From contig JAAYZQ010000607.1 in NCBI GenBank assembly GCA_012514775.1, forward strand, positions 1-8,543: 8,543 nucleotides of DNA, in the 5' to 3' direction. Position numbers and translations under genes: made by a program. Shown piece by piece: positions 1-6,404 of this stretch (position 1 is the stretch's first letter; each line of letters opens with the position of its first letter). Source of the DNA: Anaerolineaceae bacterium (lineage in GTDB: Bacteria; Chloroflexota; Anaerolineae; JAAYZQ01). Under the pieces are notes generated by a model, which had not been told where the DNA came from, searched no databases, and worked only from the letters and a program-made list of their open reading frames with translations.

Positions 1-1392
1 CGTGATCTGGATGTCGTAGGAGCGCTGCGAGGGCGAAAAGAGGCCCACGTAGCTGCGCATGGAGGCGTTGCCGTCGGCCTGGGGCGCCACGATGCTGACC
101 TTGTTCAGGATGATGTCGCTGCCCCGGAAGGCATAGCCCAGCCCGAAGGCGCCGCCGGTGAACAGGACCGTCAGCAGGGGGATGGTGACCCACGCCAGGT
201 GCAGGCGCTTGAGCCGGCGAAGCACCAGGTAGTTGACCGGGCCCACGACCAGGATATAGGCGGCCAGCAGGACCGCCAGTCCCTGTACGGATGGCAGGTC
301 GAGGGCCGGGAGGTTGGTCAGGGCATAGCTCATGTTGCCGGCCTGCATCTGCCGCGGCGACATGTCCTGGGCGAGCCAGGGCGGGTAGGTCGCACCGGGC
401 GCCAGGATGCGCTCCCAGAAGGCCGTCGTGCCGCTCCAGCCGTTGAACGGAGCGGATGACAGGTCCAGGGCCACCCAGTCGACGCTGCCGGCGCCCACCA
501 GCCGCTCGCGGACCAGGGGGAGGTCCCCCTCCACGGCCAGGCTGTGGCCCTGGGCGGCATCGCCGGTCGCGGCCAGAAAGGGGCCGGGCATGCGGATGGC
601 CTCGCCCCCGGCCAGCTCGGCCAACGCCGCCACCGAATCCAGCTCCACCTCGGCCCGCGGCACCACGGGCAGCAGCGACCCGGGGATGCCCGCGGCCGTG
701 CGCCGCGCGCCGGCGCCGCCACCCAAGACCAGGCGCCCGCCCTGCTGCACCCAGGCCTCCAGGGCCGCGGCTTTTTCAGGGGTCAGCGACGAGCTGTCCA
801 CGTCGTTGAACACCAGGCAGTCGAAGGAGCGCAGCGCCTCCGGCCGCTCGGGCAGCTCGTCGAGGGAGACGTCCACCAGGTCCAGGATGCGGTTCTGGCC
901 GGGGAGCGACGCGCCCAGGAGCAGGTTCAGGGCGCCGCGCTGGGGCGTGACCAGGCCGACCAGGTAGGTGACGTTCACCCGCGGCGAGACGGGCACCGTG
1001 CGCGTGCCCAGCACCTCGTCGCCGGAGACCAGCTCGACCTGGAGCTCGTGGGAATAATTGTTGGGCAGGACATAGACGGGAACGCGTTTTCGCGAGCCGG
1101 TGGGCAGCTCAACCGGGGCGGCAAAGGTCGTCTTGCCCCAACTGCCTGCCAGCCCCACCCGCACCTCGACGTCCAGGTCGGGGCCGCTGTTCTCCAGGTC
1201 CACCCAGACCGGCAGCCATTCGCCGTACTTGAAATAGCCGTCAAAGGCGACATCGGCCTGCATCGACAGGCCGGCCGGCAGGTCGCCCTGGGCGGCGGGC
1301 GAGGCGAGGGGTGCAAGCAGCGAGCCGGCCCAGATGGCCGCCGCCGATAGCAACAGGAGGATTGTTCGTCCAAGCACTGCAACTTCTCCCAT
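1..1392 (-). CDS. Exported membrane-anchored protein of unknown function, C-terminus outside window
   Basis: The frame is open from 1392 to the window edge (464 codons, no stop), so the 3' end is missing. Counting from the ATG at 1392, residues 8-35 form a signal peptide or membrane anchor (basic GR, a long Leu/Ala stretch, then SPAAQG). Residues 45-140 look like a beta-sandwich (FKYGEWLPVWVDLENSGPD). Residues 140-245 resemble a glutamine-amidotransferase-like fold of the DUF4350 kind (FDCLVFNDVDSSSLTPEKAA, then WVQQGGRLVLGGG); I see no catalytic triad. Two membrane helices follow at about 370-390 and 400-421, separated by RRLKRLHLA, and then an outer domain begins. Proteins of this layout often accompany ABC-2-type transporters, but that neighbourhood lies outside the window. 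The start is uncertain: ATG at 1413, ATG at 1392, or GTG at 1377, which has GGGAG eight bases upstream. The ATG at 1443 overlaps the likely -10 element and is disfavoured. The protein is real; its function is unknown. Confidence 0.82.
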   Translation of the reverse strand, partial: MGEVAVLGRTILLLLSAAAIWAGSLLAPLASPAAQGDLPAGLSMQADVAFDGYFKYGEWLPVWVDLENSGPDLDVEVRVGLAGSWGKTTFAAPVELPTGSRKRVPVYVLPNNYSHELQVELVSGDEVLGTRTVPVSPRVNVTYLVGLVTPQRGALNLLLGASLPGQNRILDLVDVSLDELPERPEALRSFDCLVFNDVDSSSLTPEKAAALEAWVQQGGRLVLGGGAGARRTAAGIPGSLLPVVPRAEVELDSVAALAELAGGEAIRMPGPFLAATGDAAQGHSLAVEGDLPLVRERLVGAGSVDWVALDLSSAPFNGWSGTTAFWERILAPGATYPPWLAQDMSPRQMQAGNMSYALTNLPALDLPSVQGLAVLLAAYILVVGPVNYLVLRRLKRLHLAWVTIPLLTVLFTGGAFGLGYAFRGSDIILNKVSIVAPQADGNASMRSYVGLFSPSQRSYDIQIT

Positions 1393-1441
1393 CTCCGGAC
1401 CCTGCCTCGCCATCGCAGGCGCCCGGCTAGTCTGAAACGCC

Positions 1442-1450
1442 ATTCTACCA
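1442..1450 (-). promoter_or_regulatory. Putative extended -10 promoter for the leftward gene
   Basis: Read on the minus strand this is TGG followed by TAGAAT, an extended -10 (TGn) with five of six matches to TATAAT. The hexamer 17 bases upstream (TGGCTA, plus positions 1465-1470) matches TTGACA at only three positions, which is typical when an extended -10 compensates. Transcription would start near 1435, giving a short leader before the candidate starts at 1413, 1392 or 1377. Confidence 0.45.
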
Positions 1451-1575
1451 TAAAAGGGCAACAGTAGCCAGACGCGATGCCCATTTTTGCCCCACGCAGG
1501 GGCGCTGGCCGTCGTCGAGAGACGCCCCAAGGTAAGACGAAGAAAAGGGCCTCCGGGTTCCAGCCTGGCTCCCCT

Positions 1576-1605
1576 TTGACAGGCGCGGGCGTCCGCTGGT
1601 ATAAT
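1576..1605 (+). promoter_or_regulatory. Consensus sigma-70-type extended -10 promoter of the lipoate operon
   Basis: A perfect -35 hexamer TTGACA (1576-1581) is separated by 18 bp from a perfect -10 hexamer TATAAT (1600-1605), which is preceded by TG at 1597-1598 as in an extended -10. Predicted transcription start is around 1612, giving a leader of about 50 nt before the TTG start at 1662. It drives the ligase gene and, from the spacing of the genes behind it, probably all four operon genes. A small inverted repeat (GCGG/CCGC, 1585-1596) sits in the spacer but is too short to call an operator. Confidence 0.85.
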
Positions 1606-1650
1606 CCCCCTGTGCCGCTGTACAATTCCGGGCCGGCGTCGGGCCTTGGC

Positions 1651-1656
1651 AGGAGA
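1651..1656 (+). promoter_or_regulatory. Ribosome binding site fixing the TTG start
   Basis: AGGAGA lies just upstream of the TTG at 1662, with six bases between AGGAG and the start codon. It supports this start over the internal ATG at codon 19, which would cut away the conserved N-terminal strand and helix of the ligase fold. Confidence 0.75.
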
Positions 1657-1661
1657 CTGGT

Positions 1662-3236
1662 TTGAGCAAAGTTTGGCGATTGCTGGATACACCTCCCTCC
1701 TCGGCTGCCCGCAACATGGCCATCGACGAGGTCGTTCTCACCGTCCACAGCCGCGGGGAGGCGCCCCACACGCTGCGCTTCCTGCAGTTCCAACCCCACT
1801 GCACCCTGGTCGGTTATCACCAGGCCGTCGAACAGGAGATCCGCGTCGACTACTGCCGGGAGCACGGCATCGACATCAACCGCCGCCTGACGGGCGGCGG
1901 CGGGCTCTACTGGGACGCCACGGCCCTGGGCTGGGAGATCTATGCCCCGCAGGGTCATCCCGGCATCCCGGTCCAGGTCGAGGCCATGTACGAGCTGCTG
2001 TGCCGGGCTGCCGTGCGCGGGCTGGCCCGCCTGGGGGTGGAAGCAAGCTTTCGCCCCCAGAACGACATCGAGGTCGACGGCCATAAGATCTCGGGCACCG
2101 GCGGCACGGCCCTGGGGGGCTCGTTCATGTTCCAGGGCTCGCTCCTGGTCGACTTTGACGTGGACACCATGCTGCGCGCCCTGCGCATTCCCACCGAAAA
2201 GCTCAAGGACAAAGAGATCGACTCGGTGAAGGAGCGGGTCACCTGCCTGAAGTGGGAGCTGGGCTACACGCCGCCCCTGGCCGAGATCAAGGCCGCCCTG
2301 GCTGCCGGTTTCGCCGAGACCCTGGGGGTAAACTTCGAGCCGGCGGGCCTGCTCGAGGCCGAAGAGCGCCTGCTGGCCGAGCGGCTGCCCTTCTTCGAGT
2401 CCGACGAGTGGGTCTATGGCCCGCGGCGCTCGCTGGACCACCAGCGGGAGCTGCGCGCCCTCTACAAGAGCGAGGGCGGCCTGGTGCGCGTGGCCCTCAC
2501 CGTGGACGCGGACGGGCGGCGCATCCGCAGCGCCCTCATCACCGGCGACTTTTTCGCCTATCCCCGGCGGGCCATCTATGACCTGGAAGCGGCCCTCAAG
2601 AATGCCCCGGCCCGGATGCCCGCCGTGGAACAGATCGTCCGCGACTTCTGGCGGACGAGCGGCATCCAGATCCCCGGGGTGACGCCGGGCGACGTGTTGT
2701 ATTCCATCCGACAGGCCCTGGACAAGCTGGACTATATCCGGCACGACATCAGGCCGGAAGAGGTCAACGACATCTATACCGTGGCCCTTCCGCTCTCCGA
2801 GATCCGCCGCAGCACGATCCTGTTGCTGCCCTACTGTGCCAAAATGCCCGGCTGCCCTTATCGCTACGAGGCCGGCTGCGACCAGTGCGGCGCGTGCTGC
2901 ATCGGCGATGCCTTTGCCCTGGCCGAGCGCTACGGGCTGCAACCCGTCAGCATCCAGAACTACGAGGACCTGGAAGAGACGCTCGAGCGCCTGCGCGACG
3001 CGGGCCACGAATCCTTTGTGGGGAGTTGCTGCGAGGCCTTTTACGCCAAGCACCGCGACGATTTTGAGCGCATCGGGCTGCCTGGCATCCTGGTGGACGT
3101 GGACAGTTCCACCTGTTACGACCTGGGCCAGGAGCAGGAGGCCTATGCCGGGCGCTTTGAAAACCAGACCTACCTGAAGCTCGGCCTGCTGGAGCGGGTG
3201 GTGCGGCGGGTAAGCCCCAACGGGAGAGGGCCGTGA
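1662..3236 (+). CDS. slpl(AB): Lipoate/octanoate:protein ligase (sLpl(AB)-type) fused to a DUF116 domain
   Basis: This 524-residue protein most likely attaches octanoate or lipoate, via an acyl-AMP intermediate, to the lipoyl lysine of a carrier protein in the cytoplasm. Residues 1-245 are the LplA/LipB/BPL catalytic fold: WRLLDTPPSSAARNMAIDE at 5-23, RRLTGGG at 74-80 (the LplA RRxSGGG loop) and DGHKISG at 139-145, whose Lys142 matches the conserved catalytic or binding lysine. Residues about 255-335 match the small C-terminal lipoate ligase domain, so both A and B parts are present. Residues about 380-515 form a DUF116-like domain with Cys392, 398, 406, 409, 412 and 413, then Cys456-457 and Cys485, likely a metal or Fe-S site. 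Ordinary ligases end near 250-340 residues, so the fusion is unusual. The TTG start has a good ribosome binding site and a strong promoter. The stop overlaps the next start by four bases (GTGA), implying coupled translation. The ligase call is firm; the sLpl(AB) subtype rests on the neighbours. Confidence 0.88.
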   Translation: MSKVWRLLDTPPSSAARNMAIDEVVLTVHSRGEAPHTLRFLQFQPHCTLVGYHQAVEQEIRVDYCREHGIDINRRLTGGGGLYWDATALGWEIYAPQGHPGIPVQVEAMYELLCRAAVRGLARLGVEASFRPQNDIEVDGHKISGTGGTALGGSFMFQGSLLVDFDVDTMLRALRIPTEKLKDKEIDSVKERVTCLKWELGYTPPLAEIKAALAAGFAETLGVNFEPAGLLEAEERLLAERLPFFESDEWVYGPRRSLDHQRELRALYKSEGGLVRVALTVDADGRRIRSALITGDFFAYPRRAIYDLEAALKNAPARMPAVEQIVRDFWRTSGIQIPGVTPGDVLYSIRQALDKLDYIRHDIRPEEVNDIYTVALPLSEIRRSTILLLPYCAKMPGCPYRYEAGCDQCGACCIGDAFALAERYGLQPVSIQNYEDLEETLERLRDAGHESFVGSCCEAFYAKHRDDFERIGLPGILVDVDSSTCYDLGQEQEAYAGRFENQTYLKLGLLERVVRRVSPNGRGP

Positions 3237-4318
3237 GCCGGGTGGAGGCCTGCGACGTCCTCGTCGCCGGGGCCGGCCCGGCCGGCTGCTGCGCCGCCCA
3301 GCGCGCCGCCGCCGCGGGCGCGAGGGTGATCCTGGTGGAAAAGCGCCGGCAGATCGGCCTGCCGGTGCAGTGCGCCGAGTTCGTGCCGTGGCAGCTCGGC
3401 CAGCACGTGCCCATCCCCGGAGGGTGCATCGCCCAGGACATCGAGGCCATGCGCACCGTGCTGCCCGACGGCCGGGCCGTGGTCAAGGCCTCGCGGGGTT
3501 ACGTCCTGGAGCGGGCGCTCATGGACAAGCACCTGGCCGTTCTGGCCCACCGGGCCGGCGCCGAGCTGTGGGTGGGCTGGAAGGCGGCCGAGCGCGACGG
3601 CGACGTGGTGCTCCTGCGGCGCGGGCAGCGCGAGGCGCGGGTCCGTCCCCGGATCATCGTGGGCGCCGACGGGCCGGCCTCCACCGTCGCGCGCTGGGTG
3701 GGGATGCCCCAGGAGCATTTCGTCCACGGCGCCGAGGTGGAGGTCGTGTTGCCCACGCCCCGGCCCGCCGCCGAGATCTATTTTCACCCGGCCTATGCCG
3801 GGGGCTATGGCTGGCTTTTTCCCAAGGGCGAGACGGCCAACGTGGGGGTGGCGGTCAACGTGGGCATGGGCGGGCGGCCCGGCGAGGCTCTGGCCCACCT
3901 CCTGGACAGCCTGGACCTGCAGGCGGCCTCGGTCGTCGGGCGGTTGGGGGGTGCTGTGCCCACCGGCGGTCCCGTGGCGCGGCTGCGGGCCGGCAACGTG
4001 CTGCTGGTGGGCGACGCGGCAGGGCTGGCCCACCCCGTCACCGGCGGCGGCATTGCCCCGGCGGTCCTCAGCGGCCAGATGGCCGGCGAGGCGGCAGCGC
4101 GGGCGGTGACCGGCGGCGACCTCTCGGCCCTGGGCGGCTACGCGGCGGGCTGGCAGGAAGCCATGGGCGGTCCCATGCGCCAGGCCGTGGCCAACCGGCG
4201 CTACCTGGACGCCCACTGGAGCCAGGACCCGGCGGCCCTGAGCGCCGCCGTGGCCGAGACCTGGATCGCCTTTTCCGCCTACGGCCGGCCCAAGCCCGGG
4301 GCAGGGGCGAATGGGTAG
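3233..4318 (+). CDS. lipT: Geranylgeranyl-reductase-family FAD oxidoreductase, probable LipT
   Basis: This 361-residue cytoplasmic flavoprotein belongs to the geranylgeranyl reductase/PHBH-like superfamily. Visible motifs are the N-terminal Rossmann loop GAGPAG (13-18) with an acidic residue at the end of strand 2 (Glu36), a Cys-containing GLPVQCAE (42-49), the middle motif GADGPAS (144-150), the family's YGWLFPKG substrate-pocket motif (182-189), and the FAD ribityl-binding VGDAAG (259-264) followed by PVTGGGIAP (268-276). It has no C-terminal membrane segment. True isoprenoid reductases share this fold, but here the gene overlaps the ligase stop by four bases and precedes two radical SAM genes. 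Published lipS1/lipS2 loci, as I recall them, carry a similar flavoprotein named LipT, proposed to supply electrons for lipoyl synthesis. I infer NAD(P)H-to-Fe-S electron delivery rather than lipid reduction. The alternative is a genuine isoprenoid reductase placed here by chance, which the tight coupling makes less likely. GTG start with GGGAGAGGG upstream. Confidence 0.78.
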   Translation: MSRVEACDVLVAGAGPAGCCAAQRAAAAGARVILVEKRRQIGLPVQCAEFVPWQLGQHVPIPGGCIAQDIEAMRTVLPDGRAVVKASRGYVLERALMDKHLAVLAHRAGAELWVGWKAAERDGDVVLLRRGQREARVRPRIIVGADGPASTVARWVGMPQEHFVHGAEVEVVLPTPRPAAEIYFHPAYAGGYGWLFPKGETANVGVAVNVGMGGRPGEALAHLLDSLDLQAASVVGRLGGAVPTGGPVARLRAGNVLLVGDAAGLAHPVTGGGIAPAVLSGQMAGEAAARAVTGGDLSALGGYAAGWQEAMGGPMRQAVANRRYLDAHWSQDPAALSAAVAETWIAFSAYGRPKPGAGANG

Positions 4319-4339
4319 GGGCAACCCTCGCGGTTGCCC
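4319..4339. repeat. Perfect palindromic hairpin in the lipT/radical SAM spacer
   Basis: GGGCAACC (4319-4326) pairs perfectly with GGTTGCCC (4332-4339) around a five-base loop, starting directly after the lipT stop codon. No T-tract follows, so it is not a standard terminator. The pattern (TAGGGGCAACC, then GGTTGCCC) looks like short dispersed palindromes I associate with Chloroflexota genomes. It may be a REP-like copy or an mRNA-processing or stabilising hairpin within the operon. Confidence 0.6.
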
Positions 4340-4353
4340 AATGTGGGGAAATG

Positions 4354-4359
4354 AGGAGG
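4354..4359 (+). promoter_or_regulatory. Strong Shine-Dalgarno for the first radical SAM gene
   Basis: AGGAGG lies seven bases before the GTG start at 4367. It is the strongest ribosome binding site in the operon and sits at the only junction where the genes do not overlap, so this gene is initiated independently rather than by coupling. Confidence 0.8.
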
Positions 4360-4366
4360 AGCAATC

Positions 4367-5425
4367 GTGGAAAGCCCGGAATATGTACAGACCAGCATGG
4401 CGGCGGCCAAGACGTTGGGCTACTTTCCCAACACCTTCCGGCGAAATTCCTTCCTGCGCGGCCTCAACCTGCTGCTGACCTACGACCAGCGCTGCACCGG
4501 CCGCTGCGCCTACTGCGGCCTCAACAGCGTCCGCGACGTGGGGGTGACGGACCCGGAGCGCACCTTTATCCGCGTGCGGTGGCCCACCTACCCCGTCGGC
4601 GACATCATTGCCCGGACGCGGGACGACGGTGGCCAGCTCAAGCGCGTGTGCGTGGGCATGATCACCCACCCCCGGGCCTTTGACGACATGAACACGGTCA
4701 TCCACCGCTTTCACACCGAGGTGGGCCGGCCCATCTCGGCCCTCATCTCGCCCACCACCATCCGCGATCCCGGGCGCCTGGTGGCGACGCGCCAGGCGGG
4801 CGCCGACATGGCCACCGTGGCCATCGACGCCGCCACGCCCGAGCTGTTCGAGCGCACCCGGGGCCGGGGCGTGGGCGGCCCCCACCGCTGGGAGCAGTTC
4901 TGGGAGATGCTGGAGGGTGCCGTGGAGATCTTTGGCCGGGGCAAGGCCGGGGTACACCTCATCGTCGGCCTGGGCGAGACCGAGAAGGAGATGGTGGAGG
5001 CCATCCAGCGGGCCTACGACGTGGGCGCGGCCACGCACCTCTTTAGCTTTTTCCCGGAGGAGGGCACCAGCCTGGACGGCCTGGGCCAGCCCAGCTATGG
5101 CCAGTACCGCCGCGTGCAGTTGGCCCGCTACCTGGTGAACAGGGGCCTGGGGCGCTGCGAGGCCATGTCGTTCGACGCACAGGGCCGCATCGTGGGCTAT
5201 GGCGTGGAGGACGCGGTCCTGGAGGAGTGCATCCGCTTCGGCGAGCCGTTCATGACCTCCGGCTGCCCGGGCGCCGACGGGCGCACGGCCTGCAATCGCC
5301 CCTTTGGCAACGAGCGCTCCGGCCGGCCCATCCGCAACTATGCCTTCGAGCCCGACGTGGAGGACGTGGCCCTCATCCGCTACCAGCTCCAGGACTATGA
5401 TGGATTTGGCGACGGCCAGCGCTGA
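4367..5425 (+). CDS. lipS1/lipS2: Radical SAM lipoyl synthase subunit (LipS1/LipS2 type, biotin synthase-related)
   Basis: This 352-residue protein has the radical SAM motif CTGRCAYC (Cys43, 47, 50), which holds a 4Fe-4S cluster for S-adenosylmethionine cleavage, followed by a TIM-barrel-like body with HLIVGLGETEKEMV (197-210), a typical radical SAM strand-loop. The C-terminus has SGC (298-300), a short linker and CNRPFGNERSGRP (309-321), so Cys300 and Cys309 are candidate ligands of a second cluster. It lacks the N-terminal CX4CX5C cluster of canonical LipA. Sequence style is that of the biotin-synthase-related radical SAM proteins. With the adjacent second radical SAM gene and the ligase, the best reading is one half of the two-protein LipS1/LipS2 lipoyl synthase, which inserts two sulfurs into protein-bound octanoyl. 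I cannot say from sequence alone whether this is LipS1 or LipS2. GTG start with a strong ribosome binding site; its 3' end overlaps the next gene by 26 bases. Confidence 0.82.
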   Translation: MESPEYVQTSMAAAKTLGYFPNTFRRNSFLRGLNLLLTYDQRCTGRCAYCGLNSVRDVGVTDPERTFIRVRWPTYPVGDIIARTRDDGGQLKRVCVGMITHPRAFDDMNTVIHRFHTEVGRPISALISPTTIRDPGRLVATRQAGADMATVAIDAATPELFERTRGRGVGGPHRWEQFWEMLEGAVEIFGRGKAGVHLIVGLGETEKEMVEAIQRAYDVGAATHLFSFFPEEGTSLDGLGQPSYGQYRRVQLARYLVNRGLGRCEAMSFDAQGRIVGYGVEDAVLEECIRFGEPFMTSGCPGADGRTACNRPFGNERSGRPIRNYAFEPDVEDVALIRYQLQDYDGFGDGQR

Positions 5426-6383
5426 GGCGTTCTTTCGCCTGCCCTGGAACGAGCTCCAGGGCAGGGCGTGGCAGGCACGGACCGAGGGCTTTGCCCCGCG
5501 CCTGGGATTGGCCGTCCCCGGCGCGCGGCGCTATGACACGGAAGACTATGCCAACGAGCCCCACCGCTTTGCGACCATTAGCCTGACGGGGCGGGCATGC
5601 GCCCTGGACTGCGCCCACTGTGGCCGGCGCCTGCTGGAGACCATGTACCCCGCCACGACGCCCGCCGCCCTGGCCGAGCTGGGCCGGCGGCTGGTGGATG
5701 AGGGCTGCGAGGGGGTGCTCATCAGCGGCGGCGCCGACGCCCGGGGGCAGGTTCCCTTCGGCGCCCACCTGGAGGCCATGGCCGGGCTGAAGGCGCTGGG
5801 CCTGGCGGTCATTGTCCACACCGGCCTCGTGGACGCGGCCGGCGCCCGCGACCTGGCCCTGGCGGGGGTGGACCAGGCGCTGTTCGACGTCATCGGCGAC
5901 GACGAGACCATCCGCCAGGTCTACGGCCTGCCCTACACGGCCGCCGACTATGAGCGGAGCCTGGCCCTCCTGCGCGAGGCGGGCCTGGCGGTGGCGCCCC
6001 ACGTCGTCGCCGGGCTGCACTTTGGGCAGTTTCGCGGCGAGCTGCGCGCCCTGGAGACGATCCGCCGGGTAGGCGCCGACGTGGCCGTCATTGTCGTGCT
6101 GCGGCCCTTGCCGGGCAGCCGCATGGCCCGCACCCGGCCGCCGGCGCCCGAGGAGGTGGGCCGCCTGGTGGCCACGGCTCGCCTGCTGCTGCCCCACACG
6201 CCCCTCACGCTGGGCTGCGCCCGGCCGGCGGGCCGGGCCGGCGCCGAGATGGAGGCCCTGGCCCTGCGGGCCGGGGTCAACGGTCTGGCCTATCCCCACC
6301 CCGACACAGTGCGCCTGGCGGCGACGCTGGGGCTGGACGCGACGTTCCGGGAGAGCTGCTGCACCCTCGTCGCCGGGTGCTGA
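5400..6383 (+). CDS. lipS1/lipS2: Second radical SAM lipoyl synthase subunit (LipS1/LipS2 partner)
   Basis: This 327-residue protein resembles the uncharacterised biotin-synthase homologues of COG1856. Its radical SAM motif is CALDCAHC (Cys67, 71, 74) within ISLTGRACALDCAHCGRR, followed by GVLISGGADARG (105-116), the SAM-binding GGE-like strand, and a barrel with HVVAGLHFG (201-209). C-terminal cysteines Cys273, Cys320, Cys321 and Cys327 (RESCCTLVAGC end) could ligate an auxiliary cluster. It is clearly a different family from the preceding radical SAM protein, as expected for a LipS1/LipS2 pair. The frame is also open upstream to 5304, but that part lies wholly inside the previous gene. Two adjacent ATGs (5397 and 5400) follow AGGA at 5391-5394; 5400 has the better spacing. 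The 26-base overlap implies translational coupling and roughly equal output of the two subunits. Which of the two it is stays open. Confidence 0.8.
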   Translation: MDLATASAEAFFRLPWNELQGRAWQARTEGFAPRLGLAVPGARRYDTEDYANEPHRFATISLTGRACALDCAHCGRRLLETMYPATTPAALAELGRRLVDEGCEGVLISGGADARGQVPFGAHLEAMAGLKALGLAVIVHTGLVDAAGARDLALAGVDQALFDVIGDDETIRQVYGLPYTAADYERSLALLREAGLAVAPHVVAGLHFGQFRGELRALETIRRVGADVAVIVVLRPLPGSRMARTRPPAPEEVGRLVATARLLLPHTPLTLGCARPAGRAGAEMEALALRAGVNGLAYPHPDTVRLAATLGLDATFRESCCTLVAGC

Positions 6384-6399
6384 GGGCCCGACCGGGCCC
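6361..6399. terminator. Two hairpins at the convergent gene ends, possible bidirectional terminator
   Basis: GCACCC/GGGTGC (6361-6366 with 6375-6380) forms a six-base stem at the end of the second radical SAM gene. GGGCCC-GACC-GGGCCC (6384-6399) forms another between the convergent stops; only 21 bases separate the two genes. Neither strand has a T-tract after the stem, so intrinsic termination is uncertain. The position between convergent genes is the main support. Confidence 0.35.
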
Positions 6400-6404
6400 G
6401 CGCG

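Noticed and set aside
1489..1577. Several weak hairpins in the divergent spacer (GCCCC/GGGGC, GGGGCG/CGCCCC, AAAGGG/CCCTTT)
   Set aside because: They have short stems, large loops or compete with each other. The AAAGGG/CCCTTT one has a T-rich tail on the minus strand only, where there is no gene to terminate. Not strong enough to call terminator, operator or small RNA.
1477..1665. 62-codon plus-strand open frame in the divergent spacer
   Set aside because: It overlaps the consensus promoter and the ligase ribosome binding site, lacks its own and has no protein-like composition.
975..3053. 692-codon open frame on the minus strand across the ligase gene and the divergent promoter region
   Set aside because: It runs antisense to the clearly conserved ligase and crosses the promoters; its residues show no motifs and are a product of high GC in third codon positions.
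3170..5038. 622-codon open frame on the minus strand, antisense to the flavoprotein and first radical SAM gene
   Set aside because: The plus-strand proteins carry complete family motifs throughout; the antisense frame is rich in low-complexity Gly/Ala/His/Arg and has no recognisable domain.
5304..5399. Longer N-terminus for the second radical SAM protein starting at 5304
   Set aside because: It lies wholly inside the preceding gene in another frame, has no ribosome binding site and reads as low-complexity Ser/Thr/Pro/Ala.
4367..6383. Biotin synthase (BioB), thiamine ThiH or canonical LipA identity for the radical SAM genes
   Set aside because: LipA's N-terminal CX4CX5C is missing, no other biotin or thiamine genes are near, and the ligase plus paired radical SAM arrangement fits LipS1/LipS2 better.
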